Shown: positions 25,366-34,001 of the stretch, one piece after another | How the letters are laid out: each line of letters begins with the position of its first letter | Numbering within the stretch: the stretch's first letter is position 1 | Assembly (NCBI GenBank): GCA_016710745.1 | Contig: JADJVB010000012.1 | Coordinates: 310,001-374,000, forward strand | From: Chitinophagaceae bacterium | Lineage (GTDB): Bacteria > Bacteroidota > Bacteroidia > Chitinophagales > Chitinophagaceae | Direction: 5' to 3' | Length of the DNA: 64,000 nt | Translations under genes and position numbers: made by a program | The notes under the pieces: generated by a model | Databases searched by the model: none | Told to the model about the DNA's origin: nothing | The model's input: the letters and a program-made list of their open reading frames with translations, nothing else

Positions 25366-25923
25366 TTAATTATTAATAAAGATAGAAAATATAGTGGTGC
25401 CGTAATTGCGTTCTGTTTTATAATGGGCAAAGCTTTTGTAATTGTTTCGTGGCGTATGTTCCAAAACAAACCAACCATCCTGCTTCAGTAATCGGTTTTC
25501 GAAAATTTTTATCGGCAGGTCATCAATAGTTGCCAGCGCATAGGGAGGTCCTGCAAAAATAAGATCGAATTGCCCATCGGGCCCTGCGGGCTGGTTGCAG
25601 TTTTCAATAAATCGAAAAACATCGGATTTTATTACATTGAAATTCTCAAATCCTAATTCCGCCGAAGTTTTCTTAATGAAATCATACATCTTATTGTCTT
25701 TCTCAACGATACTGATATCGGGTGCTCCCCTGCTGGCTAATTCGTAACTGATGCATCCTGTACCGCCAAACAGATCCAATACTTTTAACTGATCAAAGTC
25801 CAGGTTATTTTGTAAAATATTAAAAAGGCCTTCTTTGGCAATATCGGTTGTTGGCCGGGTATAGGGCATTTTTGCAGGCGGGCTAATCCTTCGGCCTCCA
25901 TGTATGCCGCTGATTATACGCAT
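25366..25923 (-). CDS. rsmD: 16S rRNA (guanine-N2)-methyltransferase RsmD, with altered catalytic motif
   Basis: A 185-residue SAM-dependent methyltransferase that normally modifies G966 of 16S rRNA. The N-terminus MRIISGIHGGRRI and the phrase YTRPTTDIAKEGLFNIL are family hallmarks. The SAM motif is DLFGGTG (50-56). The catalytic motif IV, normally DPPY, reads GPPY here (Gly125): the codon at 25549-25551 is GGA where GAC/GAT is expected. A single base change at 25550 would give a GAx codon. This could reduce activity or be a base error. It overlaps the DUF3822 gene by 10 bases, a pairing I recognise as common in Bacteroidota, and is followed by lpxK. Confidence 0.92.
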   Translation of the reverse strand: MRIISGIHGGRRISPPAKMPYTRPTTDIAKEGLFNILQNNLDFDQLKVLDLFGGTGCISYELASRGAPDISIVEKDNKMYDFIKKTSAELGFENFNVIKSDVFRFIENCNQPAGPDGQFDLIFAGPPYALATIDDLPIKIFENRLLKQDGWFVLEHTPRNNYKSFAHYKTERNYGTTIFSIFINN

Positions 25924-26750
25924 GCAGGTAATTCAAATAAATGGCTGAAAAAATGATCGGGCAGTTTTTTGATGTCTTCAATATAACTATATTCTTCAGG
26001 AACAGTATCAAATTCAATGTGTAAAAAGTATTTGTAGATAGCGGCATACAAACCCGACGCCGCATCTATCATGCCATTTATCTGCAGCGTTACCGAATCG
26101 GGATGAACATCAAACCCCTTACAAACATTCAACAAATGAAAAACGCAATCATCAGCTTCGGTATACAAGAAATTTTGTATGACCTGTAACCTGCTTTCCC
26201 TGCTAAGCATAAGGGTAATGCTATTACTGTAAAAAATAGCTTTCAGCAGATTGCCTTCGGGAAAGCTGGTATTCACGATCGTTGAAAATAAATGAGTTTG
26301 GGTAGCAACCGGCAAATACGTTGAGAATAGCTCGATCACCGGTTGTGGAAGCCGATAAACATTGTGCAGGTTGTGTTTATATAGAAAATCCGAGCGGATC
26401 AACCCCTGATTTACATCACCAAAAACCAGGTTCAGCATGTTGAGGTTGCGGTCGGCGTTCATCAATTCGGCCGGAACAAGTATGCTGTCGGGGAATGCCC
26501 AAAACACATGTGTTTTATTGTACCGCTGCTGTAGTAAATGTTCCCTGGTGAATAGTTCTTTCAGTGCGTCCGAAAGTTCCTGTTGGTTCAAATTGGCGGA
26601 GAACGCGTAGGAAACTACGGCCACGAAACAATTACTGTTATCGAGTATGGCCAGCGAAACGCCCATTGGGCCTGCTTCGGCAAATAATTGTGAGGTTTCA
26701 AAATGTATTCCGGGGGCCTGTATATTAAAAGATGGATTCACTTGTTGCAT
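25914..26750 (-). CDS. DUF3822 family protein
   Basis: A 278-residue cytoplasmic protein of unknown function. The open frame reaches 26945, but that would overlap the divergent MATE gene and add a hydrophobic stretch that is the complement of MATE. The Met at 26748-26750 (MQQVNPSFNIQA) is the sensible start. Features are FSANLNQQELSDALKELF, VFWAFPDSILVPAEL, LYKHNLHNVYRLP and a C-terminal LHIEFDTVPEEYSYIEDI. These fit the Bacteroidota-specific DUF3822 family, usually encoded next to rsmD. It overlaps rsmD by 10 bases, so the two are translationally coupled and the link to rRNA modification is by position only. Confidence 0.75.
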   Translation of the reverse strand: MQQVNPSFNIQAPGIHFETSQLFAEAGPMGVSLAILDNSNCFVAVVSYAFSANLNQQELSDALKELFTREHLLQQRYNKTHVFWAFPDSILVPAELMNADRNLNMLNLVFGDVNQGLIRSDFLYKHNLHNVYRLPQPVIELFSTYLPVATQTHLFSTIVNTSFPEGNLLKAIFYSNSITLMLSRESRLQVIQNFLYTEADDCVFHLLNVCKGFDVHPDSVTLQINGMIDAASGLYAAIYKYFLHIEFDTVPEEYSYIEDIKKLPDHFFSHLFELPACV

Positions 26751-26768
26751 TTCGGTGGCAAAATAAGA

Positions 26769-26776
26769 TAATTTTG
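26769..26776 (+). promoter_or_regulatory. TAnnTTTG -7 promoter element of the MATE gene
   Basis: TAATTTTG lies 8 bases before the ATG at 26785, in the 34-base gap that also has to hold the divergent DUF3822 promoter. A near-leaderless mRNA is implied. Confidence 0.45.
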
Positions 26777-26784
26777 CTGACTTT

Positions 26785-28137
26785 ATGGAAAGTACGGCTG
26801 CAATAAAAGATTTAAAAGTAAAGGTTACCAATAAGCAGATTCTGAGTATTGCGTTGCCGATCACGTTGGCTATTCTTATTCCCCAGATCAATATGCTTAC
26901 CAACAGTATCTTCCTGGGCGATCTGAGTATTGAGGCATTGGGCAATGCCGGTATAACCGGGGTATTTTATCTGATCTTTGCCGTGGCGGGAAATGGACTT
27001 AACAATGCCGTGCAAACTATTTTTTCGCGTTATGCCGGCAGCGATAACCACGACGCGTTCAAAATCATATTGGCACAGGGTATCCGTATTTGCTTACAAT
27101 ATGCTGTAGCGGGCATTTTAATCACCTGGTTTATTGCACCGCTGATCCTGGAACCGGTTGCCGATACGCATTCCTATACCCAACAGATCAATTTTTTGAA
27201 GATCCGGATATTTGGTCTGCCCTTTTTATTTTTATTTCAGATGGGCAATGCATTTTTAGTTTCCAGTTTAAACAGCCGCTATTTAATGATCGCCTTCGTT
27301 TTTGAAGCGTTGGTAAATATTGCACTCGATTTTTTATTGATCAAGGGGCGTTATGGTTTTCCTGCCATGGGATTCAATGGTGCGGCTGTGGCATCAGTGA
27401 TCGCCGAGATTGTGGGTTGTATTGTGGTACTGCTGGTGATTTACCGTACCGGTTTGCAAAAACAATATGGCCTGTTAAAGTCGTTTGCATACGATAAGGT
27501 CATTTCAAAATCGATATTCAAAGTATCGGTACCGCTGATGCTGCAATATGTAATAAGCGTAACCACCTGGCTCATATTTTTTATGCTGATCGAAAGTTTG
27601 CACAACGATGCCTACAAGGCTATCAGCAATATCATGCGAAATGTTTTTGGTTTGGCGGGCATATTTGTTTGGGCATTTGCCAGTACCAGTAATGTGATGG
27701 TGAGTAATTTATTGGGACAAAAGCGTGAAGACCTGGTTTTAACGGCCATCAATAAGATTGTAAAACTTTGTATGGTTTTGTGCATTTTTATTTGTTTGCT
27801 GGTGAACCTCCTCCCCGGCGTGTTTTTTGGTATGTTCAGCCAGGGCGAGGACTTTGTACAGCAGGGCATTCCGGTGCTACGGGTGGTTTCGGTAGACCTG
27901 TTGCTGATGTGCCTGGCCAATATCTGGCTGAATGGTGTAACCGGTACCGGTAAAACGAAAATGAATTTAATGATAGAACTGGTGGCTATTACACTCTATA
28001 TGCTGTACACCTGGGTGTTTGTGAAAATGCATTTTATCTCCCTTGCCTTTGCCTGGACCAATGAATTCGTCTATTGGTCTGTTATTTTTGGCATGGCTTA
28101 TTTTTATATGCGGAGTGGGAAGTGGAAAATAAAATAG
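26785..28137 (+). CDS. MATE-family multidrug/cation antiporter
   Basis: A 450-residue inner-membrane protein with about twelve hydrophobic helices in two similar halves. It starts with NKQILSIALPITLAILIPQI and NSIFLGDLSIEALGNAG, typical of MATE N-terminal bundles. MATE exporters expel drugs or metabolites in exchange for Na+ or H+. A second-half signature is SNIMRNVFGLAGIFVWAFAS and VSNLLGQKR. The start at 26785 is supported by a -7 element 8 bases upstream. It stands alone, divergent from DUF3822-rsmD-lpxK. The substrate cannot be inferred. The stop is TAG. Confidence 0.9.
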   Translation: MESTAAIKDLKVKVTNKQILSIALPITLAILIPQINMLTNSIFLGDLSIEALGNAGITGVFYLIFAVAGNGLNNAVQTIFSRYAGSDNHDAFKIILAQGIRICLQYAVAGILITWFIAPLILEPVADTHSYTQQINFLKIRIFGLPFLFLFQMGNAFLVSSLNSRYLMIAFVFEALVNIALDFLLIKGRYGFPAMGFNGAAVASVIAEIVGCIVVLLVIYRTGLQKQYGLLKSFAYDKVISKSIFKVSVPLMLQYVISVTTWLIFFMLIESLHNDAYKAISNIMRNVFGLAGIFVWAFASTSNVMVSNLLGQKREDLVLTAINKIVKLCMVLCIFICLLVNLLPGVFFGMFSQGEDFVQQGIPVLRVVSVDLLLMCLANIWLNGVTGTGKTKMNLMIELVAITLYMLYTWVFVKMHFISLAFAWTNEFVYWSVIFGMAYFYMRSGKWKIK

Positions 28138-28310
28138 CAAATCTCCTCTTGCTTATTATTCGATACCACCGATTTGACCTTACCTACGGGTGTTCAAGCT
28201 TGTTTTTATCTCAAATGCCCCTTTTTTGGCCCGCTTATACCGGCAGCACCAAAGACTGCAGGATAAGAGTTGTCAATCGCTAACAGGTTATAAAGGTTCA
28301 ACGTATGATT

Positions 28311-28646
28311 TTATAATTCTTCGATGATCGATTTGCCTGAAGACCGGTCTCCACAGGTCCATTGCCAGTCTTCATGCAGCCTGATCTTTCCGTTTGGTAA
28401 CAGTTCCGGTGTTGAGGTACAAATGCCGGTTTTGAGTTCGCCCAGATCGTTTATCTGCTGATAGCACATCTTGATTTGTCCGACATCATCCACGATACCA
28501 AGCAACTGTCCATGTTTTATTTTACCTCCTGCATATTCACAGGTCAACATATTGCCTTCCTGCCTGTAATGAAAAAGGGTGTCTTCGTTGGTTTCTGCAT
28601 TCGCGGAATTCAAAACAGGGCGGAATATTTTATCGTTATAATTCAT
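28311..28646 (-). CDS. Small conserved cytoplasmic protein, function unknown
   Basis: A 111-residue protein with no signal peptide. It is beta-rich with repeated short strands: DTLFHYRQEGNMLTCEYAGG, KIKHGQLLGIVDDVGQIKM, and LLPNGKIRLHEDWQWTCGD near the end. Short Bacteroidota proteins of this type are sometimes labelled N-acetylglutamate synthase in databases, but no acetyltransferase motif is visible and I do not support that name. It starts 12 bases after the stop of the M1 peptidase gene on the same strand and could be co-transcribed. Confidence 0.6.
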   Translation of the reverse strand: MNYNDKIFRPVLNSANAETNEDTLFHYRQEGNMLTCEYAGGKIKHGQLLGIVDDVGQIKMCYQQINDLGELKTGICTSTPELLPNGKIRLHEDWQWTCGDRSSGKSIIEEL

Positions 28647-28658
28647 GTCAACCTTTGG

Positions 28659-30620
28659 CTACCGGCTTTTCCAGGTATTGTTCGAAAAATCGATGTCCGG
28701 AAAAACCTTCGCAGCATCCAGTTCAACTTTCTTAAGTTCTTCAGTTACCGGAAGTTTTACTTTCCAGGTAATGGTATTGTTCCAGATCTCTACCGGTAAT
28801 TTCAGCGTTCCTTTTTTCCCGCTTTTTGTTTCGTAGGAAATGTGCACGGGCAATGCCATCTGTTCTAAATTGGCGATGGTAACAATGGCGCCTTCCTCGG
28901 GTTTGTTGTTTTCATAGTCGACCGAAATAATCGCCTGGTTAAACATATAATTTTCTAAAAACCAGGCTTTCCAGAACCAGGCCAGGTTTTCGCCTGCCGC
29001 ATTGTCCATGGTTCTGAAAAAATCCCAGGGCGTGGGGTGTTTATAGGCCCATCTTCTGATGTATTCTTTGAACGCATAATCGAACCGGTCGGGACCTAAA
29101 ATTTCATTTCGCAACAGGGTTAACCCATAGCCCGGTTTTCGGTACAGGGCATTGCCTATGTTGGCTTCTCTCAAGGCATCGGGCGTGCTGAATATGGGTT
29201 CGGTGTTTTCGCCAAACATATAAACCGTGGCAAACTCCATACTCATCGGTTTGGATTTATATTCCCCGTTGTTAAAATCGTCTTCGGCCAGTGAATTAAT
29301 GAAAGTATTAAAGCCTTCATCCATCCATCCATACTTGCGTTCATTGCTGCCTACGATCATCGGAAACCAGGTATGCCCGAATTCGTGATCGGTTACGCCC
29401 CATAGGTCTTCTTTGGTTGCCGAGGAGCCACAAAAAACGATACCGGGGTATTCAATGCCAGCAACATTGCTGGCCACATTTACAGCCGCCGGGTAAGGAT
29501 ACTCGAACCATCGCCTGCTGTAATTTTCAATACTGGCCTTGGTATATTCTGTTGCCCGGCCCCACCCCTTTTGCCCGCTGCTTTCAGCCGGATAAGCACT
29601 CATAGCCAGGGATGTTTTACCACTGGGTAAATTAATCCGGGCCGCATCCCAGATAAAACTTTTGCTGCTCGCCCAGGCCACATCTCTTGAATTGGATATT
29701 ACGTAATGCCAGGTAAGGGAATTGCCGGCAGATCTCGAAGACGCATCTTTAATTTCAGCTTCGCTACGCAACATTACCGTTTTATCAGATTTTTTTGCCT
29801 GCGCCAGGCGGCTTTGCTGCACTGGTGTCAGTACTTCGGTTTCATTCAATAATTCTCCACTGCATACCACAATATGGCTGGCTGGTGCCGTGATGCGTAC
29901 ATCAAAGTCGCCGTATTCTAAATAAAATTCGCTTGGTCCCAGATAAGGCGCAGTATTCCATCCTTCCACGTCATCAAAAACGCACATGCGCGGATACCAC
30001 TGGGCCACAGCGAAAATATCACCATTCTTTGTCTCGAGGATTCCGCAACGATCGGCTCCGTATTTTGGTAATTCAAACGAGTAATCAATTTTAATACTAA
30101 TGACATCACCGCCCGGTTTTACGGCATTCTTTAAGCGAATCTGCATGCGGGTATCAGTAATAATAAAATCAGCTTTATTATTTTCGTCTAACGATTTTAC
30201 CGAGCTGATTTTGTAGCCGCCATTAAAATCACTTTTACTGTCACCATAGCGGCTGCGGCTGTTCAAAGGCATCCTGGCCTGTCCGCGACTGTCTTTGTTA
30301 AATAAATTTTGATCGAGAATCAGCCATAAAAAAGGCAGTGCATGCGGGCTGTTATTTTTATAAGTTATTATAACCGAACCTGAGATGATATTGGTTATAT
30401 CGTTTAACTGTACATCGATTTTGTAATCCACTTTGTTTTGCCAATAACCGATATTGGGTTCACCGGTTGCCGCCCTGGTGAGGCTTTCTCCCCCGGGATA
30501 AAAATTGGGTGCAAACAAGGCATAGGGATCATACCTCGAACTGATGTCTTTATCTTCCTGCGCCTGTACAGCGGCAAAAGAAAAAACCATTATCATTAAT
30601 GTGGAAAATACTTTACCCAT
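28659..30620 (-). CDS. M1-family metallopeptidase, exported
   Basis: A 653-residue zinc peptidase with a signal peptide (about 1-20, ending AVQA). The zinc site is HEFGH (412-416) followed by WMDEGFN, which supplies the third ligand Glu. The N-terminal beta-saddle of M1 enzymes precedes it (YKIDVQLNDITNIISGSVII). The exopeptidase GxMEN motif is replaced by AGIEYPG (387-393), as in a Bacteroidota subgroup of M1 enzymes. Aminopeptidase or endopeptidase activity on periplasmic or extracellular peptides is expected. A -7-like TAACTTCG box (complement of 30638-30645) is upstream. A second, distinct M1 enzyme is encoded at 50682-52403. Confidence 0.88.
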   Translation of the reverse strand: MGKVFSTLMIMVFSFAAVQAQEDKDISSRYDPYALFAPNFYPGGESLTRAATGEPNIGYWQNKVDYKIDVQLNDITNIISGSVIITYKNNSPHALPFLWLILDQNLFNKDSRGQARMPLNSRSRYGDSKSDFNGGYKISSVKSLDENNKADFIITDTRMQIRLKNAVKPGGDVISIKIDYSFELPKYGADRCGILETKNGDIFAVAQWYPRMCVFDDVEGWNTAPYLGPSEFYLEYGDFDVRITAPASHIVVCSGELLNETEVLTPVQQSRLAQAKKSDKTVMLRSEAEIKDASSRSAGNSLTWHYVISNSRDVAWASSKSFIWDAARINLPSGKTSLAMSAYPAESSGQKGWGRATEYTKASIENYSRRWFEYPYPAAVNVASNVAGIEYPGIVFCGSSATKEDLWGVTDHEFGHTWFPMIVGSNERKYGWMDEGFNTFINSLAEDDFNNGEYKSKPMSMEFATVYMFGENTEPIFSTPDALREANIGNALYRKPGYGLTLLRNEILGPDRFDYAFKEYIRRWAYKHPTPWDFFRTMDNAAGENLAWFWKAWFLENYMFNQAIISVDYENNKPEEGAIVTIANLEQMALPVHISYETKSGKKGTLKLPVEIWNNTITWKVKLPVTEELKKVELDAAKVFPDIDFSNNTWKSR

Positions 30621-30687
30621 AATTTAAATTTAGTGTCCGAAGTTAAGCAAATTCGGGAAGCAATAATTTGGTGAATAAGGCGGTTGT

Positions 30688-31443
30688 TTAATCCCAATCC
30701 TTTATCATGGCCCTGGCCTTTTCCTTAATAGCGGGATCGTCTTCAGTTTGGTTGGGTAGAGCCAACAACAATTGCAGGTAGGCAATAGCTTTGGACTTAC
30801 CATTATTGTCTTTATAAGCCTTAGCCATTTCCAGGTAATTAAGCAAAAATTCGGGTCGTAACGTCCTGGCTTTTTCAAAAGCGGTAATGGATTGTTTAAT
30901 AGTAGCCGGGGGTAATCCGCCGTATAACAATTTTACCAACGACCGCTCCAGGGCATTTAAATTACTGATTTCGTATTGCCAGCGGCCCAGTACATGCCAG
31001 GCTTTGAAATTTTGGGGATCATTGTTTATGGCAGCATCTACGTATTTTTTAATTTCTCTGGCATTTAATATTTTTTCCTTGCCCGATTTGCTCATCGAGG
31101 ATCGGCCAAGCGCAATCGCCATTACACAATTGCCTTCTGAATTATAGGGATTAATTTTTAATGATGTTGCGGCATATATTCTGGCCGCCTGGTAATACTC
31201 ATCCCGGAGTTTTGTATTTTTGGTTTCCCGCTGACCAATACGGCTGCACAATTCACTGCATTTATTCAGTGCTTCAATATGGGTAGCTTTTAGTTTTAAT
31301 ACTTCCTTATATTTATGAAAAGCCGCTTTCTCATCGGGTATCGCTTCCAGTCGGTTCGCTTCTTTCAATAACGCATTAAGATCCTGCGCATAACTGAATA
31401 TGCCCGAAACGGTAAAAAATAATATGGAGAATATTAACTTCAA
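30688..31443 (-). CDS. Exported TPR-repeat protein
   Basis: A 251-residue protein with a signal peptide ending FSYAQ (about residue 20) and tetratricopeptide-like helical repeats through most of its length (AAFHKYKEVLKLKATHIEAL, AIAYLQLLLALPNQTEDDP). It contains GRWQYEISNLNALERSLVKL and LYGGLPPATIKQSITAFEKA, the pattern of proteins related to the eukaryotic regulator of microtubule dynamics (RMD). That name says little about bacterial function. The start overlaps the folB stop by 4 bases (ATG/TGA type), so the genes are coupled, but a functional link to folate is not apparent. Confidence 0.8.
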   Translation of the reverse strand: MKLIFSILFFTVSGIFSYAQDLNALLKEANRLEAIPDEKAAFHKYKEVLKLKATHIEALNKCSELCSRIGQRETKNTKLRDEYYQAARIYAATSLKINPYNSEGNCVMAIALGRSSMSKSGKEKILNAREIKKYVDAAINNDPQNFKAWHVLGRWQYEISNLNALERSLVKLLYGGLPPATIKQSITAFEKARTLRPEFLLNYLEMAKAYKDNNGKSKAIAYLQLLLALPNQTEDDPAIKEKARAMIKDWD

Positions 31444-31793
31444 ATAAAATCTTTTTTATAATTAACGCACACGCTTCCTTCGATACCGGCAATGGGCGGA
31501 TTTGCTTTCTCAATCGAAAGAGAGATCGTTTTTATCCGTTTGTCGATCCCGTGTATCTCTTTCGCCAAATCCTGTGCCAGTGTTTCCAGTAATGGCGTGG
31601 GCATACTCATTCTTTTTTTTATGATCTGGTATACGGTTCCGTAATCAATCGTGTGCTCCAATAGACTAACGCGCTCTGCTAATTCGCACGATAAGGCAAC
31701 ATTTACTTCATAGCAATTGCCCAATATGCGCTCCTCTTCATGAAAGCCATGAAAAGCGAAAAATTTCAGCTTCTGCAGTTTGATGGTGAACAT
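31440..31793 (-). CDS. folB: Dihydroneopterin aldolase
   Basis: A 117-residue enzyme of folate synthesis that cleaves 7,8-dihydroneopterin to hydroxymethyl-dihydropterin and glycolaldehyde. Family features are LQKLKFFAFHGFHEEERILG at the start, TIDYGTVYQIIKKRM in the centre and LLETLAQDLAKEI followed by SIEKANPPI; the lysine in the last motif is catalytic. The length is typical. It is the first gene of a two-gene unit with the TPR protein (4-base overlap). Confidence 0.93.
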   Translation of the reverse strand: MFTIKLQKLKFFAFHGFHEEERILGNCYEVNVALSCELAERVSLLEHTIDYGTVYQIIKKRMSMPTPLLETLAQDLAKEIHGIDKRIKTISLSIEKANPPIAGIEGSVCVNYKKDFI

Positions 31794-31921
31794 AAACGGA
31801 CTATTAGGTACTTGAAAATTTATTAATGATTAATTGATCATGTTTTTAACGCATAAGGTTTGTGTTTCTGTAAACTTCTTTATTACTAAGAAATTATTAA
31901 TTATCCATTAACCATTGTCCT

Positions 31922-32860
31922 TTAATGTAACCCATTCTCCCCTAAATACCGCTCCGCGTCCAGTGCAGCCATACAACCCGTACCTGCGGCAGTAACAGCC
32001 TGCCTGTATATTTTATCCTGTACATCGCCCGACGCAAAAACGCCTTCCACATTTGTTTTAGATGTGCCTGGAATGGTTTTTATATAGCCCGCATCATCCA
32101 TATCGAGTAAGCCTTTAAAAATATCAGAGTTGGGTTTGTGCCCGATGGCTACAAAAAACGCACTGACCGGAATCTCCTGCTTCTCCCCTGTTTGATTATT
32201 TTTAATGCGAACGGATTCTACTTTTTTGTCGCCCAACACCTCATCGGTTTCACTGTTCCAGTAAATTTTTATATTTTCTGTTTTAAGTACCCTGTCGATC
32301 ATCACTTTACTGGCACGCATTTCATCACGCCGCACGATCATGTGTACCTGCGAACATATTTTAGACAAATAAAGTGCCTCTTCTGCTGCGGTATCACCTG
32401 CACCCACAATGGCAACTTCTTTGCCTTTAAAGAAAAACCCGTCGCAAACGGCACAGGCACTCACGCCATAGCCATTAAGGCGTTGTTCACTTTCCAGTCC
32501 CAACCACTTGGCCGAAGCCCCTGTTGAGATGATCAAGGCATCAGTTTCGATCCATTTTTCTTCATCAATTTCAACCCGTAAAGGCCGGGTTGAAAAATCA
32601 ACTTTTGTGGCCAGTCCATAACGGATATCGGTACCCATACGTTTTGCCTGGTTTTCGAAATGAACCATCATTTCGGGGCCCTGTATGCCATCAGGATAAC
32701 CGGGGTAGTTCTCTACTTCAGTTGTGATCGTCAACTGGCCACCGGGTTGTATGCCCTGGTACAGAACCGGACTCAAACCGGCTCTGGATGCGTAAATGGC
32801 AGCTGTATACCCAGCCGGCCCCGATCCTATTATCAAACAATGTACTTTCTCTGCTGCCAT
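31922..32860 (-). CDS. trxB: Thioredoxin-disulfide reductase
   Basis: A 312-residue NADPH-dependent flavoprotein that reduces thioredoxin. The FAD-binding GSGPAG is at 12-17, the redox-active CAVC at 136-139 (Cys136, Cys139), and the NADPH-binding GAGDTAAEEAL follows. The C-terminal FAD motif is VFASGDVQDKIYRQAVTAAG. Length and domain order are normal for the low-molecular-weight type. A thioredoxin partner is encoded at 58906-59223. A -7-like TACATTCG box (complement of 32885-32892) is upstream. Confidence 0.96.
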   Translation of the reverse strand: MAAEKVHCLIIGSGPAGYTAAIYASRAGLSPVLYQGIQPGGQLTITTEVENYPGYPDGIQGPEMMVHFENQAKRMGTDIRYGLATKVDFSTRPLRVEIDEEKWIETDALIISTGASAKWLGLESEQRLNGYGVSACAVCDGFFFKGKEVAIVGAGDTAAEEALYLSKICSQVHMIVRRDEMRASKVMIDRVLKTENIKIYWNSETDEVLGDKKVESVRIKNNQTGEKQEIPVSAFFVAIGHKPNSDIFKGLLDMDDAGYIKTIPGTSKTNVEGVFASGDVQDKIYRQAVTAAGTGCMAALDAERYLGENGLH

Positions 32861-32914
32861 AAGTTTTATCTTTATTTATTGTTGCGAATGTAATGGACTA
32901 TCATTTGGAATTAA

Positions 32915-33796
32915 TTACCGGGCAACGATCGTTTTTACCTGTGAAGCATAGCCGCAAAATGCACCAAGTGCGCCATCGCTGATATTGCCCAACACTTTCC
33001 CCGGTTGCGAAAAAGGATTGCCGATACTCTGCTGGTTAAATTCCCAGGTATTCCAGAAATCATAAGTTGCCTTATCAATATTAGATAATTTAAAGGAGAG
33101 CGTATCGCCTCTTGAAAAAAACCTGTCGTCACCATCCGGGAATGGAAGATTTCGGTCAACCCCCGGGTCAATTTGCCCCTGATAGGTTGTACCATCAACT
33201 ACCTGATCGTTATACGCCGAATTAAAACCAGGCAGAAAGCGTTCGCCGTTCTTTTTCGTAAAATACCTGATATAATTGCCCAGTCCCGGCGGGTCCGTTA
33301 CCCTGCCCATAAAAATTCTTCTGCTGGTATCAACATCAGGGGGTGCCGGCTTGGTCCAGACGCTGTCAATGGTTTTGGTAAGTGCCGGAATGGTGGTACC
33401 TGCAGTATACACTTTTCCTTCTGATTTTATAGTAAGACTATATTGTTTATTGAACTCGCCGATAAAAGCCGTACCCAAACTGGCCGAATCGATACCATAA
33501 TAGTAAACAGAAAAACCATTGCCAACGGGAACACTATACTCCTTAAAGGTATGCGAGGTAACGCCATTGCTCATAATGACTTCAGCGTTGTGTACAAAAG
33601 AATTGTACAATACCTGGGGATTGATGGCACCAAAATAATCGAGGCTTTTATTAAGCACAACTGTTGGTGCCGATCCATTTTCAATTTGTGCATCCACCAC
33701 CAAAACGGGTACAGCTTCTTTCAAATTGAAATCAATATCTTTTTCGCAGGAAAAAAACAACAGGCTCAGTAAAGCAAGTGGTATACATTTTTTCAT
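32915..33796 (-). CDS. DUF4249 family outer-membrane lipoprotein
   Basis: A 293-residue lipoprotein (Cys17 in LFFSCEKD). The mature part begins FNLKEAVPVLVVDAQIENGS, with later NKQYSLTIKSEGKVYTAGTT and FNQQSIGNPFSQPGKV. This is the DUF4249 pattern found across Bacteroidota. Members are usually encoded directly after a TonB-dependent receptor and thought to work with it. Here no receptor gene is adjacent: the next genes are trxB downstream and rpoD upstream. It is therefore an orphan copy, and its partner, if any, must be elsewhere. Confidence 0.8.
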   Translation of the reverse strand: MKKCIPLALLSLLFFSCEKDIDFNLKEAVPVLVVDAQIENGSAPTVVLNKSLDYFGAINPQVLYNSFVHNAEVIMSNGVTSHTFKEYSVPVGNGFSVYYYGIDSASLGTAFIGEFNKQYSLTIKSEGKVYTAGTTIPALTKTIDSVWTKPAPPDVDTSRRIFMGRVTDPPGLGNYIRYFTKKNGERFLPGFNSAYNDQVVDGTTYQGQIDPGVDRNLPFPDGDDRFFSRGDTLSFKLSNIDKATYDFWNTWEFNQQSIGNPFSQPGKVLGNISDGALGAFCGYASQVKTIVAR

Positions 33797-33944
33797 TCTT
33801 TACAAAATTAAACGATGACAGGCTGAATTCCATCAACTGCCTGTTAATATTAAATAGTATTTGCTTAAATCCTCATCGGCGATCAATGGTAAAACAAGTT
33901 GGTCTTAATATCAACGACCGACCGGTATATTTAGTTTGAAAGTT

Positions 33945-33976
33945 TAAAAAAATCCTCCTGTTTTTGGCAGGAGGAT
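33945..33976 (-). terminator. Intrinsic terminator of rpoD
   Basis: On the minus strand, ATCCTCCTG (complement of 33968-33976) pairs perfectly with CAGGAGGAT (complement of 33952-33960) across a 7-base loop, followed by a T run. It lies 26 bases after the rpoD stop. Confidence 0.88.
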
Positions 33977-34001
33977 CTGGTATAAATCATTTATAAACTG
34001 A

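Noticed and set aside
26751..26945. N-terminal membrane extension of the DUF3822 protein
   Set aside because: It is the complement of the MATE gene's first helices and would overlap the divergent gene.
28074..28283. 69-codon plus-strand ORF after MATE
   Set aside because: Overlaps the MATE end in another frame and shows no domain or signal peptide.
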